In this document: one piece after another, positions 1 through 7,694 of the stretch
How positions within the stretch are numbered: position 1 is the stretch's first letter
Layout of the letters: each line of letters opens with the position of its first letter
Origin: Chromatiales bacterium
GTDB lineage: Bacteria; Pseudomonadota; Gammaproteobacteria; UBA6429; Thiohalophilaceae
Direction: 5' to 3'
Assembly (NCBI GenBank): GCA_027057985.1
Contig: JALUTJ010000329.1
Coordinates: forward strand, 1 to 10,529
DNA: 10,529 nt
Notes under the pieces: model-generated
The model's database searches: none
What the model was told of the DNA's origin: nothing
Seen by the model: only the letters and a program-made list of their open reading frames with translations
Made by a program: the position numbers and the translations under genes

Positions 1-159
<159 letters not shown>

Positions 160-2256
160 TTACCGTTTCTTGATAATCTCTTCTGCAATATTTGCAGGTG
201 CCTCAGCATACTTGTCGAATTCCATGCTGTAGGTTGCTCTGCCCTGTGTTGCAGATCGCACATCGGTGGCATAACCGAACATTTCGGCCAATGGCACTTC
301 TGCGCGAATAACTTTTCCAGATGGTACGTCTTCCATACCACCGACGATGCCGCGGCGACGATTGAGGTCACCCATGACGTCACCCATGTACTCTTCCGGC
401 GTTACCACTTCCACCTTCATAATCGGCTCAAGCAGTACCGGGTCGGCATTTTTAGCGCCTTCCTTGAAGCACATGGAACCGGCAATCTTGAAGGCCATTT
501 CCGATGAATCCACCTCGTGGTAAGAACCATCGAACAGCGTGACCTTGACATCAACTACCGGGAAACCGGCAATAACACCGTTTTCCATCTGTTCCTGAAT
601 ACCTTTATCAACTGAAGGCACGTATTCTTTTGGAATGACGCCACCAACAATTTCAGAAACAAACTCGTAACCAAAACCCTGTTCCTGGGGCTCCAGCCTC
701 AGCCAGACGTGACCATACTGCCCACGACCACCTGATTGACGAACAAATTTCGCTTCCTGCTCTACCGTTTTACGAATCGTTTCACGGTAGGAAACCTGAG
801 GTGCACCCACGTTTGCCTGCACATCAAATTCACGCTGCATGCGATCAACAATAATATCGAGGTGCAGCTCACCCATTCCTGAAATAATGGTCTGGCCAGA
901 CTCTTCATCGGTATGAACCCGGAATGAAGGGTCTTCCTGTGCCAGCTTGGTCAGCGCAACACTCATTTTTTCCTGGTCAGCCTGGGTGCGGGGCTCAATC
1001 GCAACTGCGATAACCGGCTCCGGGAACTCCATCCGTTCCAGAACAATTTTTTTCTCCATGTCACACAGGGTTTCACCCGTGGTGACATCCTTGAGTCCGA
1101 TGGCCGCGGCAATATCGCCGGCCCGGACTTCTGTAATCTCTTCTCGACTGTTGGCATGCATCTGCACCAGTCGGCCAATTCGTTCGCGCTTGCCCTTGAC
1201 CGGGTTATAAATCGCGTCGCCGGAACGAATCACCCCGGAATAAACCCGGAAAAACGTCAGGCTACCAACAAATGGATCGGTGGCAATCTTGAATGCCAGT
1301 GCTGCAAAGGGCTCATCATCCGATGGCAGGCGTTCCAGCTCGGTTTCTTTGCTGTCGTCCGAAACACCTTTTACCGCACCGACATCAAGTGGAGACGGCA
1401 TATAATCAATCACCGCATCCAGCATGGCCTGCACCCCCTTGTTCTTGAAGGCAGAGCCACAAAAACAGGGGACAATCTCATTTGCCAGTGTTTGCTGGCG
1501 AATACCTGCGCGAATTTCTTCAGCAGAGAGGTCGCCCTCTTCCAGGTATTTTTCCATTAATTCTTCACTGGCTTCGGCCGCTGACTCAAGCATTTGCTCA
1601 CGCATTTCCTCGGCCTTTGCCTGCAGCTCGGCTGGAACCTCACGCTCTTCATAGGTTGCCCCCATGTCGGCTTCATTCCAGTAAATGGCCTTCATGCGGA
1701 TAAGGTCGATAACACCTTCAAATCCGTCTTCAGCACCAATATTGAGCTGCATTGCCACCGGGTTCGCACCCAGCCGCTCTTTAATCTGTTCCACCACGCG
1801 CAAAAAGTCTGCGCCAGCCCGGTCCATCTTGTTAACGAATACCAGGCGCGGTACGTGGTACTTGTTTGCCTGCCGCCACACGGTTTCGGACTGTGGCTCT
1901 ACACCACCTACCGCGCAAAACACGGCACAGGCACCATCGAGAACACGTAACGACCGTTCTACCTCGATCGTGAAATCCACGTGACCCGGTGTATCAATGA
2001 TATTGATACGATGCTCGGGGTACTGCTGATCCATCCCCCGCCAGAAACAGGTCGTTGCCGCAGAGGTAATGGTAATACCGCGTTCCTGTTCCTGTTCCAT
2101 CCAGTCCATGGTGGCCGCGCCATCATGAACCTCACCTATCTTGTGAGAGATTCCGGTGTAAAACAGCACGCGCTCCGTTGTTGTCGTTTTACCGGCATCA
2201 ATGTGCGCCATGATGCCGATATTTCGGTAACGCTCAATAGGAGTCTTGCGTGCCAA
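160..2256 (-). CDS. fusA: Translation elongation factor G (EF-G), TTG start
   Basis: EF-G is the cytoplasmic GTPase that moves tRNAs and mRNA through the ribosome after peptide bond formation and acts with RRF in ribosome recycling. The product has 698 residues, close to the 704 of E. coli. Visible motifs are the P-loop AHIDAGKT (17-24), switch I ending in [10 protein letters not shown] (60-69), G3 DTPGH (88-92), G4 NKMD (142-145) and G5 SAF (268-270). Domain II follows from about 310, domain III around 405-485, domain IV from about 487 with [10 protein letters not shown] (507-516) and the tip loop GSYHEVDS (577-584), and domain V from about 608. The start at 2254-2256 is TTG: the protein from there, [20 protein letters not shown], matches the family N-terminus, and no in-frame ATG or GTG lies between the rpsG stop and this codon. 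The next in-frame ATG is Met16, which would remove the conserved N-terminus just before the P-loop. No frameshift or missing catalytic residue is seen. Confidence 0.98.
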   Translation of the reverse strand: MARKTPIERYRNIGIMAHIDAGKTTTTERVLFYTGISHKIGEVHDGAATMDWMEQEQERGITITSAATTCFWRGMDQQYPEHRINIIDTPGHVDFTIEVERSLRVLDGACAVFCAVGGVEPQSETVWRQANKYHVPRLVFVNKMDRAGADFLRVVEQIKERLGANPVAMQLNIGAEDGFEGVIDLIRMKAIYWNEADMGATYEEREVPAELQAKAEEMREQMLESAAEASEELMEKYLEEGDLSAEEIRAGIRQQTLANEIVPCFCGSAFKNKGVQAMLDAVIDYMPSPLDVGAVKGVSDDSKETELERLPSDDEPFAALAFKIATDPFVGSLTFFRVYSGVIRSGDAIYNPVKGKRERIGRLVQMHANSREEITEVRAGDIAAAIGLKDVTTGETLCDMEKKIVLERMEFPEPVIAVAIEPRTQADQEKMSVALTKLAQEDPSFRVHTDEESGQTIISGMGELHLDIIVDRMQREFDVQANVGAPQVSYRETIRKTVEQEAKFVRQSGGRGQYGHVWLRLEPQEQGFGYEFVSEIVGGVIPKEYVPSVDKGIQEQMENGVIAGFPVVDVKVTLFDGSYHEVDSSEMAFKIAGSMCFKEGAKNADPVLLEPIMKVEVVTPEEYMGDVMGDLNRRRGIVGGMEDVPSGKVIRAEVPLAEMFGYATDVRSATQGRATYSMEFDKYAEAPANIAEEIIKKR

Positions 2257-2283
2257 CTTGTCTCTCTCTTGCGTTTTGCGACC
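2257..2283 (-). promoter_or_regulatory. rpsG-fusA gap with weak ribosome binding site
   Basis: The 27-nt gap holds a purine run, AAGAGAGAGA at 2261-2270, as the only candidate Shine-Dalgarno sequence for the TTG start of fusA; it is a poor match to AGGAGG. The rpsG stop (2284-2286) lies in the same frame as fusA with nine sense codons between, none of them ATG or GTG. Inference: fusA initiation may depend on translational coupling to rpsG, which fits what is known for the E. coli str operon. Confidence 0.5.
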
Positions 2284-2754
2284 TTACCAGCGGTAGTGAG
2301 CAAACGCCTTGTTGGCTTCAGCCATGCGGTGCGTATCTTCACGTTTTTTCACGGCCGCACCACGATTTTCTGTTGCCTCGAAAATTTCACCCGCGAGGCG
2401 AGCACCCATACCTTTTTCACCACGCTTACGCGCAGCATCCACCAGCCAGCGCATTGCCAGCGCATTACGGCGGTTAGGACGTACTTCACAGGGAACCTGG
2501 TAAGTGGCACCACCAACACGACGGGATTTTACTTCCACGACGGGGCGGACGTTTTCGAGGGCTTTCTCCAGTGCTTCTTCTGCACCGAGTTTTGTCTTTT
2601 CAGATACGCTTTCAAGCGCACCATATACGATCTTTTCTGCAACCGACTTCTTGCCGTGCATCATGATCATATTGATAAATTTTGCGATTACATCAGACTT
2701 GTACTTCGGGTCTGGTAATATCGAACGTTTTTCTGCTGCTCTTCTTCTTGCCAT
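2284..2754 (-). CDS. rpsG: 30S ribosomal protein S7
   Basis: S7 is a primary 16S rRNA-binding protein that nucleates assembly of the 30S head and lies near the E site. The product is 156 residues, a usual S7 length, starting [18 protein letters not shown] and ending in the conserved [20 protein letters not shown]. The central blocks [19 protein letters not shown] and RRNALAMRW are diagnostic. The ATG at 2752-2754 was chosen because it matches the family N-terminus. The frame stays open nine codons further upstream to a TTG at 2779-2781, but those residues are not part of S7. In E. coli S7 is also the translational repressor of the str operon. The gap upstream of this gene is 120 bp and structured, and fusA follows after 27 bp. 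Confidence 0.98.
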   Translation of the reverse strand: MARRRAAEKRSILPDPKYKSDVIAKFINMIMMHGKKSVAEKIVYGALESVSEKTKLGAEEALEKALENVRPVVEVKSRRVGGATYQVPCEVRPNRRNALAMRWLVDAARKRGEKGMGARLAGEIFEATENRGAAVKKREDTHRMAEANKAFAHYRW

Positions 2755-2766
2755 GGGATTTTCCCA
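2754..2766 (-). promoter_or_regulatory. Small hairpin over the rpsG start
   Basis: On the mRNA strand TGGGA (2762-2766) can pair with TCCCA (2754-2758) around a 3-nt AAA loop. The stem includes the first base of the rpsG start codon and the GGGA that is the nearest Shine-Dalgarno-like sequence, with 7 nt between GGGA and the ATG. A second purine run, AGAGAGAAG (2768-2776), lies further upstream. Inference: rpsG may start poorly on its own and be opened by ribosomes finishing rpsL or closed by S7. The stem is only 5 bp, so it could be chance. Confidence 0.4.
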
Positions 2767-2791
2767 GCTTCTCTCTATCAAAGTTCAGATA

Positions 2792-2808
2792 CCGGGATAA
2801 TCTCCCGG
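2792..2808 (-). promoter_or_regulatory. Hairpin B in rpsL-rpsG gap (candidate S7 control region)
   Basis: A perfect 6-bp GC-rich inverted repeat, CCGGGA (2803-2808 read on the minus strand) against TCCCGG (2792-2797), encloses a 5-nt loop. It lies about 37 nt upstream of the rpsG start codon and has no T-tract after it, so it is not a terminator. It sits where E. coli has its S7-binding translational operator. Function is inferred from position only. Confidence 0.45.
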
Positions 2809-2833
2809 CAGCTATGGAACTTGTTGAAATACT

Positions 2834-2860
2834 AAGCGTTTAAACACGGTTTAGACGCTT
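2834..2860 (-). promoter_or_regulatory. Hairpin A after rpsL (candidate S7 control region)
   Basis: Two 12-nt arms (2849-2860 and 2834-2845) are complementary at 11 of 12 positions around a 3-nt loop; the one mismatch is C against A. The 5' arm reads AAGCGTCTAAAC and the 3' arm GTTTAAACGCTT. The stem begins 14 nt after the rpsL stop. It is followed by AGTATTTC rather than a T-run, so an intrinsic terminator is unlikely. It is the strongest structure in the rpsL-rpsG gap. A role in S7 autoregulation, mRNA processing or stability is possible. Confidence 0.5.
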
Positions 2861-2874
2861 TTAGCGATAATTTT

Positions 2875-3249
2875 TTAACCTTTAGGTCGTTTCGCACCGT
2901 ACTTGGAACGGCCATTACGACGATCGGAAACACCAGAGGTATCCAGTGAACCGCGTACGGTATGGTAGCGAACACCCGGCAAATCCTTAACACGACCACC
3001 GCGAATCAGTACCACTGAGTGCTCCTGCAGGTTGTGGCCTTCACCACCAATATAACTTGTTACTTCGTAACCACTCGTCAGACGAACACGGGCAACCTTA
3101 CGCATCGCCGAATTCGGTTTCTTTGGTGTAGTTGTGTACACGCGTGTACAGACACCACGACGTTGTGGACATGCTTCCAGCGCCGGTACGTTGCTTTTTT
3201 CAACCTTACGACGGCGTGGTTTTCTTACCAACTGGTTAATTGTAGCCAT
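2875..3249 (-). CDS. rpsL: 30S ribosomal protein S12
   Basis: S12 sits at the 30S decoding centre and contacts the A-site codon-anticodon helix, setting accuracy. The product has 124 residues, the same as E. coli, and carries the hallmark blocks [36 protein letters not shown] and [18 protein letters not shown]. The residues whose change usually gives streptomycin resistance are wild type: Lys43 (3121-3123) and Lys88 (2986-2988), counting Met as 1; Asp89 and Pro91 are also conserved. The ATG at 3247-3249 has AGGA at 3255-3258, 5 nt upstream, and a second GGAG at 3261-3264. It is the first gene of the str cluster, about 70-75 nt downstream of a strong predicted promoter. Confidence 0.98.
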   Translation of the reverse strand: MATINQLVRKPRRRKVEKSNVPALEACPQRRGVCTRVYTTTPKKPNSAMRKVARVRLTSGYEVTSYIGGEGHNLQEHSVVLIRGGRVKDLPGVRYHTVRGSLDTSGVSDRRNGRSKYGAKRPKG

Positions 3250-3254
3250 ATTCT

Positions 3255-3258
3255 TCCT
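3255..3258 (-). promoter_or_regulatory. rpsL ribosome binding site
   Basis: On the minus strand the core AGGA (within AGGAAG, 3253-3258) lies 5 nt before the rpsL ATG. A second possible core, GGAG at 3261-3264, lies 11 nt before it. Both follow the leader hairpin and are left single-stranded by it, which fits strong constitutive initiation. Confidence 0.65.
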
Positions 3259-3273
3259 AACTCCAGAAAATAA

Positions 3274-3320
3274 ACGACAGGCAGGACCGTGTGAACTTAT
3301 TCAAGGGTCCGACCTGTCGT
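3274..3320 (-). promoter_or_regulatory. Long imperfect hairpin in the str operon leader RNA
   Basis: The arms pair in three blocks: an outer 8-bp stem ACGACAGG (3313-3320) with CCTGTCGT (3274-3281), a 2x2 internal loop, a 5-bp stem GGACC (3306-3310) with GGTCC (3284-3288), then TGAA with TTCA (3292-3295 and 3300-3303) around a 4-nt loop. The structure lies between the predicted transcription start (about 3320-3324) and the rpsL ribosome binding site, so it would fold almost at the 5' end of the mRNA. There is no T-run directly after it. Protection of the 5' end from decay is a plausible role; ligand or protein control is possible but nothing here identifies one. Confidence 0.6.
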
Positions 3321-3330
3321 AAGGCGGCGA

Positions 3331-3359
3331 ATTTTAGAGAAAAGGCGGGATACAGTCAA
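3331..3359 (-). promoter_or_regulatory. Predicted sigma70 promoter of the str operon (PrpsL)
   Basis: On the minus strand a -35 box TTGACT (3354-3359; consensus TTGACA) is followed by an exact 17-bp spacer and a -10 box TAAAAT (3331-3336; consensus TATAAT). The discriminator is GC-rich (TCGCCGCC, 3323-3330), a feature of ribosomal promoters shut down by ppGpp and DksA. Transcription would start near 3320-3324, giving a leader of roughly 70-75 nt before rpsL. An A7 run on the same strand (3382-3388) lies upstream but is rather distant for an UP element. The -35 box is inside the loop of the inverted repeat that follows rpoC. Confidence 0.8.
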
Positions 3360-3371
3360 CCATATTCCCGC
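3340..3371 (-). terminator. Candidate rpoC terminator overlapping the str promoter
   Basis: About 25 nt after the rpoC stop, GCGGGA (3366-3371) pairs with TCCCGC (3345-3350). With one bulged A the stem extends by three more pairs, including a U-G, leaving an 8-nt loop. The stem is followed by CTTTTCTCT, in which the T-run 3340-3343 is short. This resembles a modest intrinsic terminator for the rpoBC transcript. The short U-tract suggests partial readthrough, so rpsL could be served both by its own promoter and from rpoBC. Confidence 0.5.
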
Positions 3372-3396
3372 ACGAATTCACTTTTTTTCGCTAATT

Positions 3397-6300
3397 TCAG
3401 CTTTCGTTTACAGATTCGCTCTCAGAAGCGTCCGAATCCGGGTTTTGCGCCTGAGCATTGGCCTCTTCGACCGCTGCTTCGAGCAGTTCCTCGGCGGAAA
3501 CCACTTCCTCAGACTCGGCTTCGGCACGGCGGCGACGGCGCTCTTCATGGTAGGTCATACCTGTTCCAGCAGGAATCAGGCGACCCACGATGACATTTTC
3601 CTTCAGACCACGCAGTTCATCGACCTTGCCGGTGACGGCCGCTTCAGTCAGTACCCGCGTGGTTTCCTGGAAGGAAGCAGCGGAAATAAAGGATTCCGTT
3701 GCCAGTGAGGCCTTGGTGATACCCAGCAGTACATTTTCGTACAGGGCCGGCTGCTTGTCGGCCGCAATCAGGGCATCATTGGTTTCCAGCAGACGGGCAC
3801 GATCTACCTGCTCACCGCGCAGGAAGTTACTGTCACCCGGGCTGGTTACCTCTACCTTGCGCAGCATCTGGCGCACGATCACCTCGATATGCTTGTCATT
3901 GATTTTTACACCCTGCAGGCGATAAACATCCTGAACTTCGGAAACAATGTAGTTCGCCAGTTCCTCGACACCCAGCAGACGCAGGATATCGTGTGGATTT
4001 GGTTCACCCTCGGCAATCACTTCACCCTTCTCGACGTGTTCACCCTCGAAGGTGGTAACGTGACGCCATTTCGGAATCAGTGCTTCATAATGATCCCCTT
4101 CTGCCGGGGTAATCATCAGGCGTTGCTTGCCCTTGGTTTCCTTGCCAAAACCAATGGTACCGCTGATTTCTGCCAGGATAGCCGGCTCTTTCGGCTTACG
4201 TGCTTCAAACAGGTCGGCAACACGCGGCAGACCACCGGTGATATCACGGGTTTTTGAAGATTCCTGCGGAATACGAGCCACGGTGTCACCAATACCGACG
4301 CGAGTACCGTCTTTGAGGTTGATGATCGCACCGGCTGGCAGCACGTAGTGTGCCGGAATATCGGTACCGGCAATATTGAGGTCATTGCCGTTGTCATCGA
4401 CCAGTTTCACCATTGGACGCAGATCCTTGGCCTGGGTACCACGCTGCTTGGGGTCGGTGACAATAAGGCTGGCGAGGCCAGTCACTTCGTCCACCTCGGA
4501 GGTGACGGTAACGCCATCGACGATATCGATAAAGCGCACCTGACCTTCCACCTCGGTAATAATCGGATGGGTGTGTGGATCCCAGGTTGCAACAACCTGG
4601 CCGGCTTCCACCTTGTCCTCATCATTCACGGTAATGACCGCACCGTAAGGCACTTTATAACGTTCACGTTCACGGTTGTGCTCATCCAGCAGGGTGATTT
4701 CACCGGAACGGGATACCGCTACATTGTGCCCCTTGGCATGCTGCACGGTTTTAAGGTTGTGCAGACGTACCGTACCGGTGGTCTTGATTTCAATATTGTT
4801 CACGGCTGCCGAACGACTTGCTGCACCACCGATGTGGAAGGTACGCATAGTCAGCTGGGTTCCCGGTTCACCGATAGACTGTGCCGCGATAACACCCACG
4901 GATTCACCCTGGTTCACAAGGTGACCGCGCGCCAGATCACGACCGTAACAGGCCGAGCAGACACCATGGCGGTTGTCACAGGTAATAGGTGAGCGTACTT
5001 TCATATGATCGAGACCCATCTTTTCGAGTTTCTCAACCCAGACTTCGTCGAGGAAAGTACCGCGTTCAATTAACAGGTTACCTTCGTGATCCAGAACATC
5101 TTCGGCAACAACACGACCCAGAACACGTTCTGACAGCGGTTCGACAACATCACCGCCCTCAATGATACTGGAGACCATCAGGCCTTTTTCGGTACCACAG
5201 TCCTGACCGATAACAGCCAGATCCTGAGCCACGTCAACCAGGCGGCGGGTCAGGTAACCGGAGTTTGCGGTTTTCAGTGCGGTATCGGCCAGACCTTTAC
5301 GAGCACCGTGAGTAGAAATAAAGTATTGCAGTACCGATAGACCTTCACGGAAGTTTGCTGTGATCGGCTGTTCGATAATCGAGCCATCCGGCTTGGCCAT
5401 CAAGCCACGCATGCCGGCAAGCTGACGAATCTGTGCCGCACTACCACGAGCACCGGAATCCGCCATCATAAAGACAGAGTTAAATGAAGGCTGCGTCACC
5501 TTGTTACCGTCTTTGTCGATAACTTCCTCGCTACCTAGACCATCCATCATCGCCTTGGCAACCTGTTCATTGGTACGAGACCAGATATCAACCACCTTGT
5601 TATAGCGTTCACCGTAGGTAACGAGCCCCGAGGTGTACTGATCCTGGATTTCCTTGACCTCGGCTTCTGCCGCAGCAAGGATATCGGCTTTTGCCGGTGG
5701 AATAACCATGTCGTCGGAACAGAAAGAAACACCTGCCCTGGATGAGTAACCAAAGCCGGTGTACATCAGCTGGTCAGCAAAGATAACGGTATCTTTGAGA
5801 CCAAGACGACGGTAACAGGCATTGATCAGCTGAGAGATGGTGCGCTTCTTCATATCCTGGTTAACCAGTGAGAACGGCAGTCCATCTGGTACGATATCAA
5901 ATAAAATAGCGCGACCGGCGGTGGTATCGACCAGCGAGGTACTGGTGGTACGGTTACCCTCGTCGTCCACCACGGTTTCGGTAATACGTACCTTGACTTT
6001 AGCCTGCAGCTCAACCACGCCATTGGCATAGGCACGCTGGACTTCTTCGATGTCAGCAAAAACCATGCCTTCACCCTTAGCATTCACACGCTCACGGGTC
6101 ATATAGTAAAGACCCAGTACCACGTCCTGTGAAGGTACGATGATAGGTTCACCGTTCGCCGGTGAAAGAATATTATTGGTCGACATCATCAGGGCACGGG
6201 CTTCGATCTGTGCCTCGATAGAGAGTGGTACGTGTACCGCCATCTGGTCACCATCGAAGTCGGCATTGAATGCGGTACAGACCAGCGGATGTAACTGAAT

Positions 6301-7638
6301 CGCCTTACCTTCAATCAGTACCGGCTCAAAAGCCTGGATACCGAGACGGTGCAGGGTTGGTGCACGGTTAAGCATGACCGGGTGCTCGCGGATAACATCC
6401 TCAAGGATATCCCAGACTTCAGAACCTTCTTTTTCAACCAGCTTTTTCGCTGCCTTTATAGTGGTCGCAATGCCCAGGCGCTCCAGCTTGCTGAAGATAA
6501 ATGGCTTGAACAGTTCCAGTGCCATTTTCTTTGGCAGGCCGCACTGATGCAGTTTCAGGGTGGGACCAACCACGATAACAGAACGACCGGAGTAATCAAC
6601 ACGCTTACCCAGCAGGTTCTGACGGAAACGACCCTGCTTACCCTTGATCATATCAGCCAGTGATTTCAGTGGGCGCTTGTTGGAACCGGTGATAGCACGA
6701 CCGCGACGGCCATTATCCAGCAGTGCATCAACCGACTCCTGCAGCATACGCTTTTCATTCCGGACAATGATGTCCGGTGCATTCAGATCCAGCAGGCGCT
6801 TGAGACGGTTATTTCGGTTGATAACACGGCGGTACAGATCATTAAGATCGGAAGTGGCGAAACGACCGCCTTCCAGAGGCACCAGTGGACGCAGCTCCGG
6901 CGGTAAAACCGGCAGCACGGTCATGATCATCCATTCCGGCTTGTTATCGGAAGTCATAAAGGCTTCCAGCAGCTTGAGACGCTTACCCAGCTTCTTCAGC
7001 TTGGTTTCTGAACGGGTCGCACCCATGGCTTCATGCACGCCTTCAATTTCACGTTCGAGGTTCAGCGAAGACAGTAATTCCAGGATGGCTTCGGCACCCA
7101 TGCGGGCATCAAACTCGTCACCGAATTCTTCAACGGTTTCCAGATAACCCTCATCGGTCAGCAGCTGACCGCGTTCCAGGGTTGTCATACCCGGGTCGAT
7201 AACGACAAAGGCTTCGAAATACAGGACACGCTCGATATCACGCAGCGTCATATCCAGGATAAGACCCATGCGTGATGGCAGGGATTTCAGGAACCAGATA
7301 TGTGCACAGGGACTGGCCAGTTCGATGTGGCCCATGCGTTCACGACGTACCTTGGCCAGGGTGACCTCGATACCACATTTTTCACAGATAATACCGCGGT
7401 GCTTGAGACGCTTGTATTTACCACACAGGCATTCATAGTCCTTGACCGGGCCAAAAATCTTGGCACAGAACAGGCCATCACGTTCCGGCTTGAAAGTCCG
7501 GTAGTTGATGGTTTCCGGCTTCTTGACTTCACCGTATGACCATGAACGAATCTTCTGTGGTGATGCCAGACCAATACGGATGGCATCGAAGTCGTCGTTA
7601 TGCCCTTGTTGCTTGAGGATCTTGAGTAGATCTTTCAC
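3397..7638 (-). CDS. rpoC: DNA-directed RNA polymerase subunit beta', GTG start
   Basis: This subunit forms the clamp and most of the active site of RNA polymerase. The product has 1413 residues (E. coli 1407). Visible in order: the N-terminal zinc site Cys70, Cys72, Cys85, Cys88; the region leading to [20 protein letters not shown] (333-352); the catalytic loop [12 protein letters not shown] with Asp460, Asp462, Asp464 chelating Mg2+; the bridge helix around 763-791; the second zinc site Cys814, Cys887, Cys894, Cys897; and the trigger loop MRTFHIGG (931-938). The trigger loop is interrupted by an SI3-type insertion (about 943-1130) before [19 protein letters not shown]. The tail after [13 protein letters not shown] is acidic and Ser/Glu/Ala-rich. 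The start at 7636-7638 is GTG, as in E. coli rpoC, and AGGAG at 7646-7650 lies 7 nt upstream. The gene follows rpoB by 56 bp. Confidence 0.99.
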   Translation of the reverse strand: MKDLLKILKQQGHNDDFDAIRIGLASPQKIRSWSYGEVKKPETINYRTFKPERDGLFCAKIFGPVKDYECLCGKYKRLKHRGIICEKCGIEVTLAKVRRERMGHIELASPCAHIWFLKSLPSRMGLILDMTLRDIERVLYFEAFVVIDPGMTTLERGQLLTDEGYLETVEEFGDEFDARMGAEAILELLSSLNLEREIEGVHEAMGATRSETKLKKLGKRLKLLEAFMTSDNKPEWMIMTVLPVLPPELRPLVPLEGGRFATSDLNDLYRRVINRNNRLKRLLDLNAPDIIVRNEKRMLQESVDALLDNGRRGRAITGSNKRPLKSLADMIKGKQGRFRQNLLGKRVDYSGRSVIVVGPTLKLHQCGLPKKMALELFKPFIFSKLERLGIATTIKAAKKLVEKEGSEVWDILEDVIREHPVMLNRAPTLHRLGIQAFEPVLIEGKAIQLHPLVCTAFNADFDGDQMAVHVPLSIEAQIEARALMMSTNNILSPANGEPIIVPSQDVVLGLYYMTRERVNAKGEGMVFADIEEVQRAYANGVVELQAKVKVRITETVVDDEGNRTTSTSLVDTTAGRAILFDIVPDGLPFSLVNQDMKKRTISQLINACYRRLGLKDTVIFADQLMYTGFGYSSRAGVSFCSDDMVIPPAKADILAAAEAEVKEIQDQYTSGLVTYGERYNKVVDIWSRTNEQVAKAMMDGLGSEEVIDKDGNKVTQPSFNSVFMMADSGARGSAAQIRQLAGMRGLMAKPDGSIIEQPITANFREGLSVLQYFISTHGARKGLADTALKTANSGYLTRRLVDVAQDLAVIGQDCGTEKGLMVSSIIEGGDVVEPLSERVLGRVVAEDVLDHEGNLLIERGTFLDEVWVEKLEKMGLDHMKVRSPITCDNRHGVCSACYGRDLARGHLVNQGESVGVIAAQSIGEPGTQLTMRTFHIGGAASRSAAVNNIEIKTTGTVRLHNLKTVQHAKGHNVAVSRSGEITLLDEHNRERERYKVPYGAVITVNDEDKVEAGQVVATWDPHTHPIITEVEGQVRFIDIVDGVTVTSEVDEVTGLASLIVTDPKQRGTQAKDLRPMVKLVDDNGNDLNIAGTDIPAHYVLPAGAIINLKDGTRVGIGDTVARIPQESSKTRDITGGLPRVADLFEARKPKEPAILAEISGTIGFGKETKGKQRLMITPAEGDHYEALIPKWRHVTTFEGEHVEKGEVIAEGEPNPHDILRLLGVEELANYIVSEVQDVYRLQGVKINDKHIEVIVRQMLRKVEVTSPGDSNFLRGEQVDRARLLETNDALIAADKQPALYENVLLGITKASLATESFISAASFQETTRVLTEAAVTGKVDELRGLKENVIVGRLIPAGTGMTYHEERRRRRAEAESEEVVSAEELLEAAVEEANAQAQNPDSDASESESVNES

Positions 7639-7694
7639 GTTGTCACTCCTGGAAAATTATAGATTGAAATTAACGTTTAATATCAACCTATTAA
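7639..7694 (-). promoter_or_regulatory. rpoB-rpoC spacer with rpoC ribosome binding site
   Basis: This 56-bp AT-rich gap ends in AGGAG (7646-7650), 7 nt before the GTG start of rpoC. It carries a short AT-rich near-palindrome (ATTAA and TTAAT around ACG) but no GC-rich stem, so nothing here should stop transcription between the two polymerase genes. A second stop, TGA, follows the rpoB TAA in frame four codons later. No promoter is evident. Confidence 0.7.

Noticed and set aside
2257..2286. S7-EF-G fusion through stop codon readthrough, since both are in one frame
   Set aside because: TAA is an efficient stop, both proteins have complete normal termini, and no readthrough context is evident.
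1981..2718. 245-codon plus-strand open frame antisense to fusA and rpsG
   Set aside because: It runs opposite two highly conserved genes, spans their junction, and its translation (many Phe, His, Cys, Thr) looks like no known family. It is a by-product of codon bias on the coding strand.
2755..2781. Nine-codon N-terminal extension of S7 from a TTG at 2779-2781
   Set aside because: The extra residues are not part of the S7 family; the ATG at 2752-2754 gives the standard start and length.
3345..3388. Plus-strand terminator using the same inverted repeat followed by a T7 run
   Set aside because: The T-run begins about 10 nt after the stem, too far for an intrinsic terminator, and no plus-strand gene exists to be terminated.
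4348..4992. 214-codon plus-strand open frame antisense to rpoC
   Set aside because: It lies wholly inside the SI3/trigger-loop coding region of rpoC, has no recognisable domain and no independent start signals. A shadow frame.
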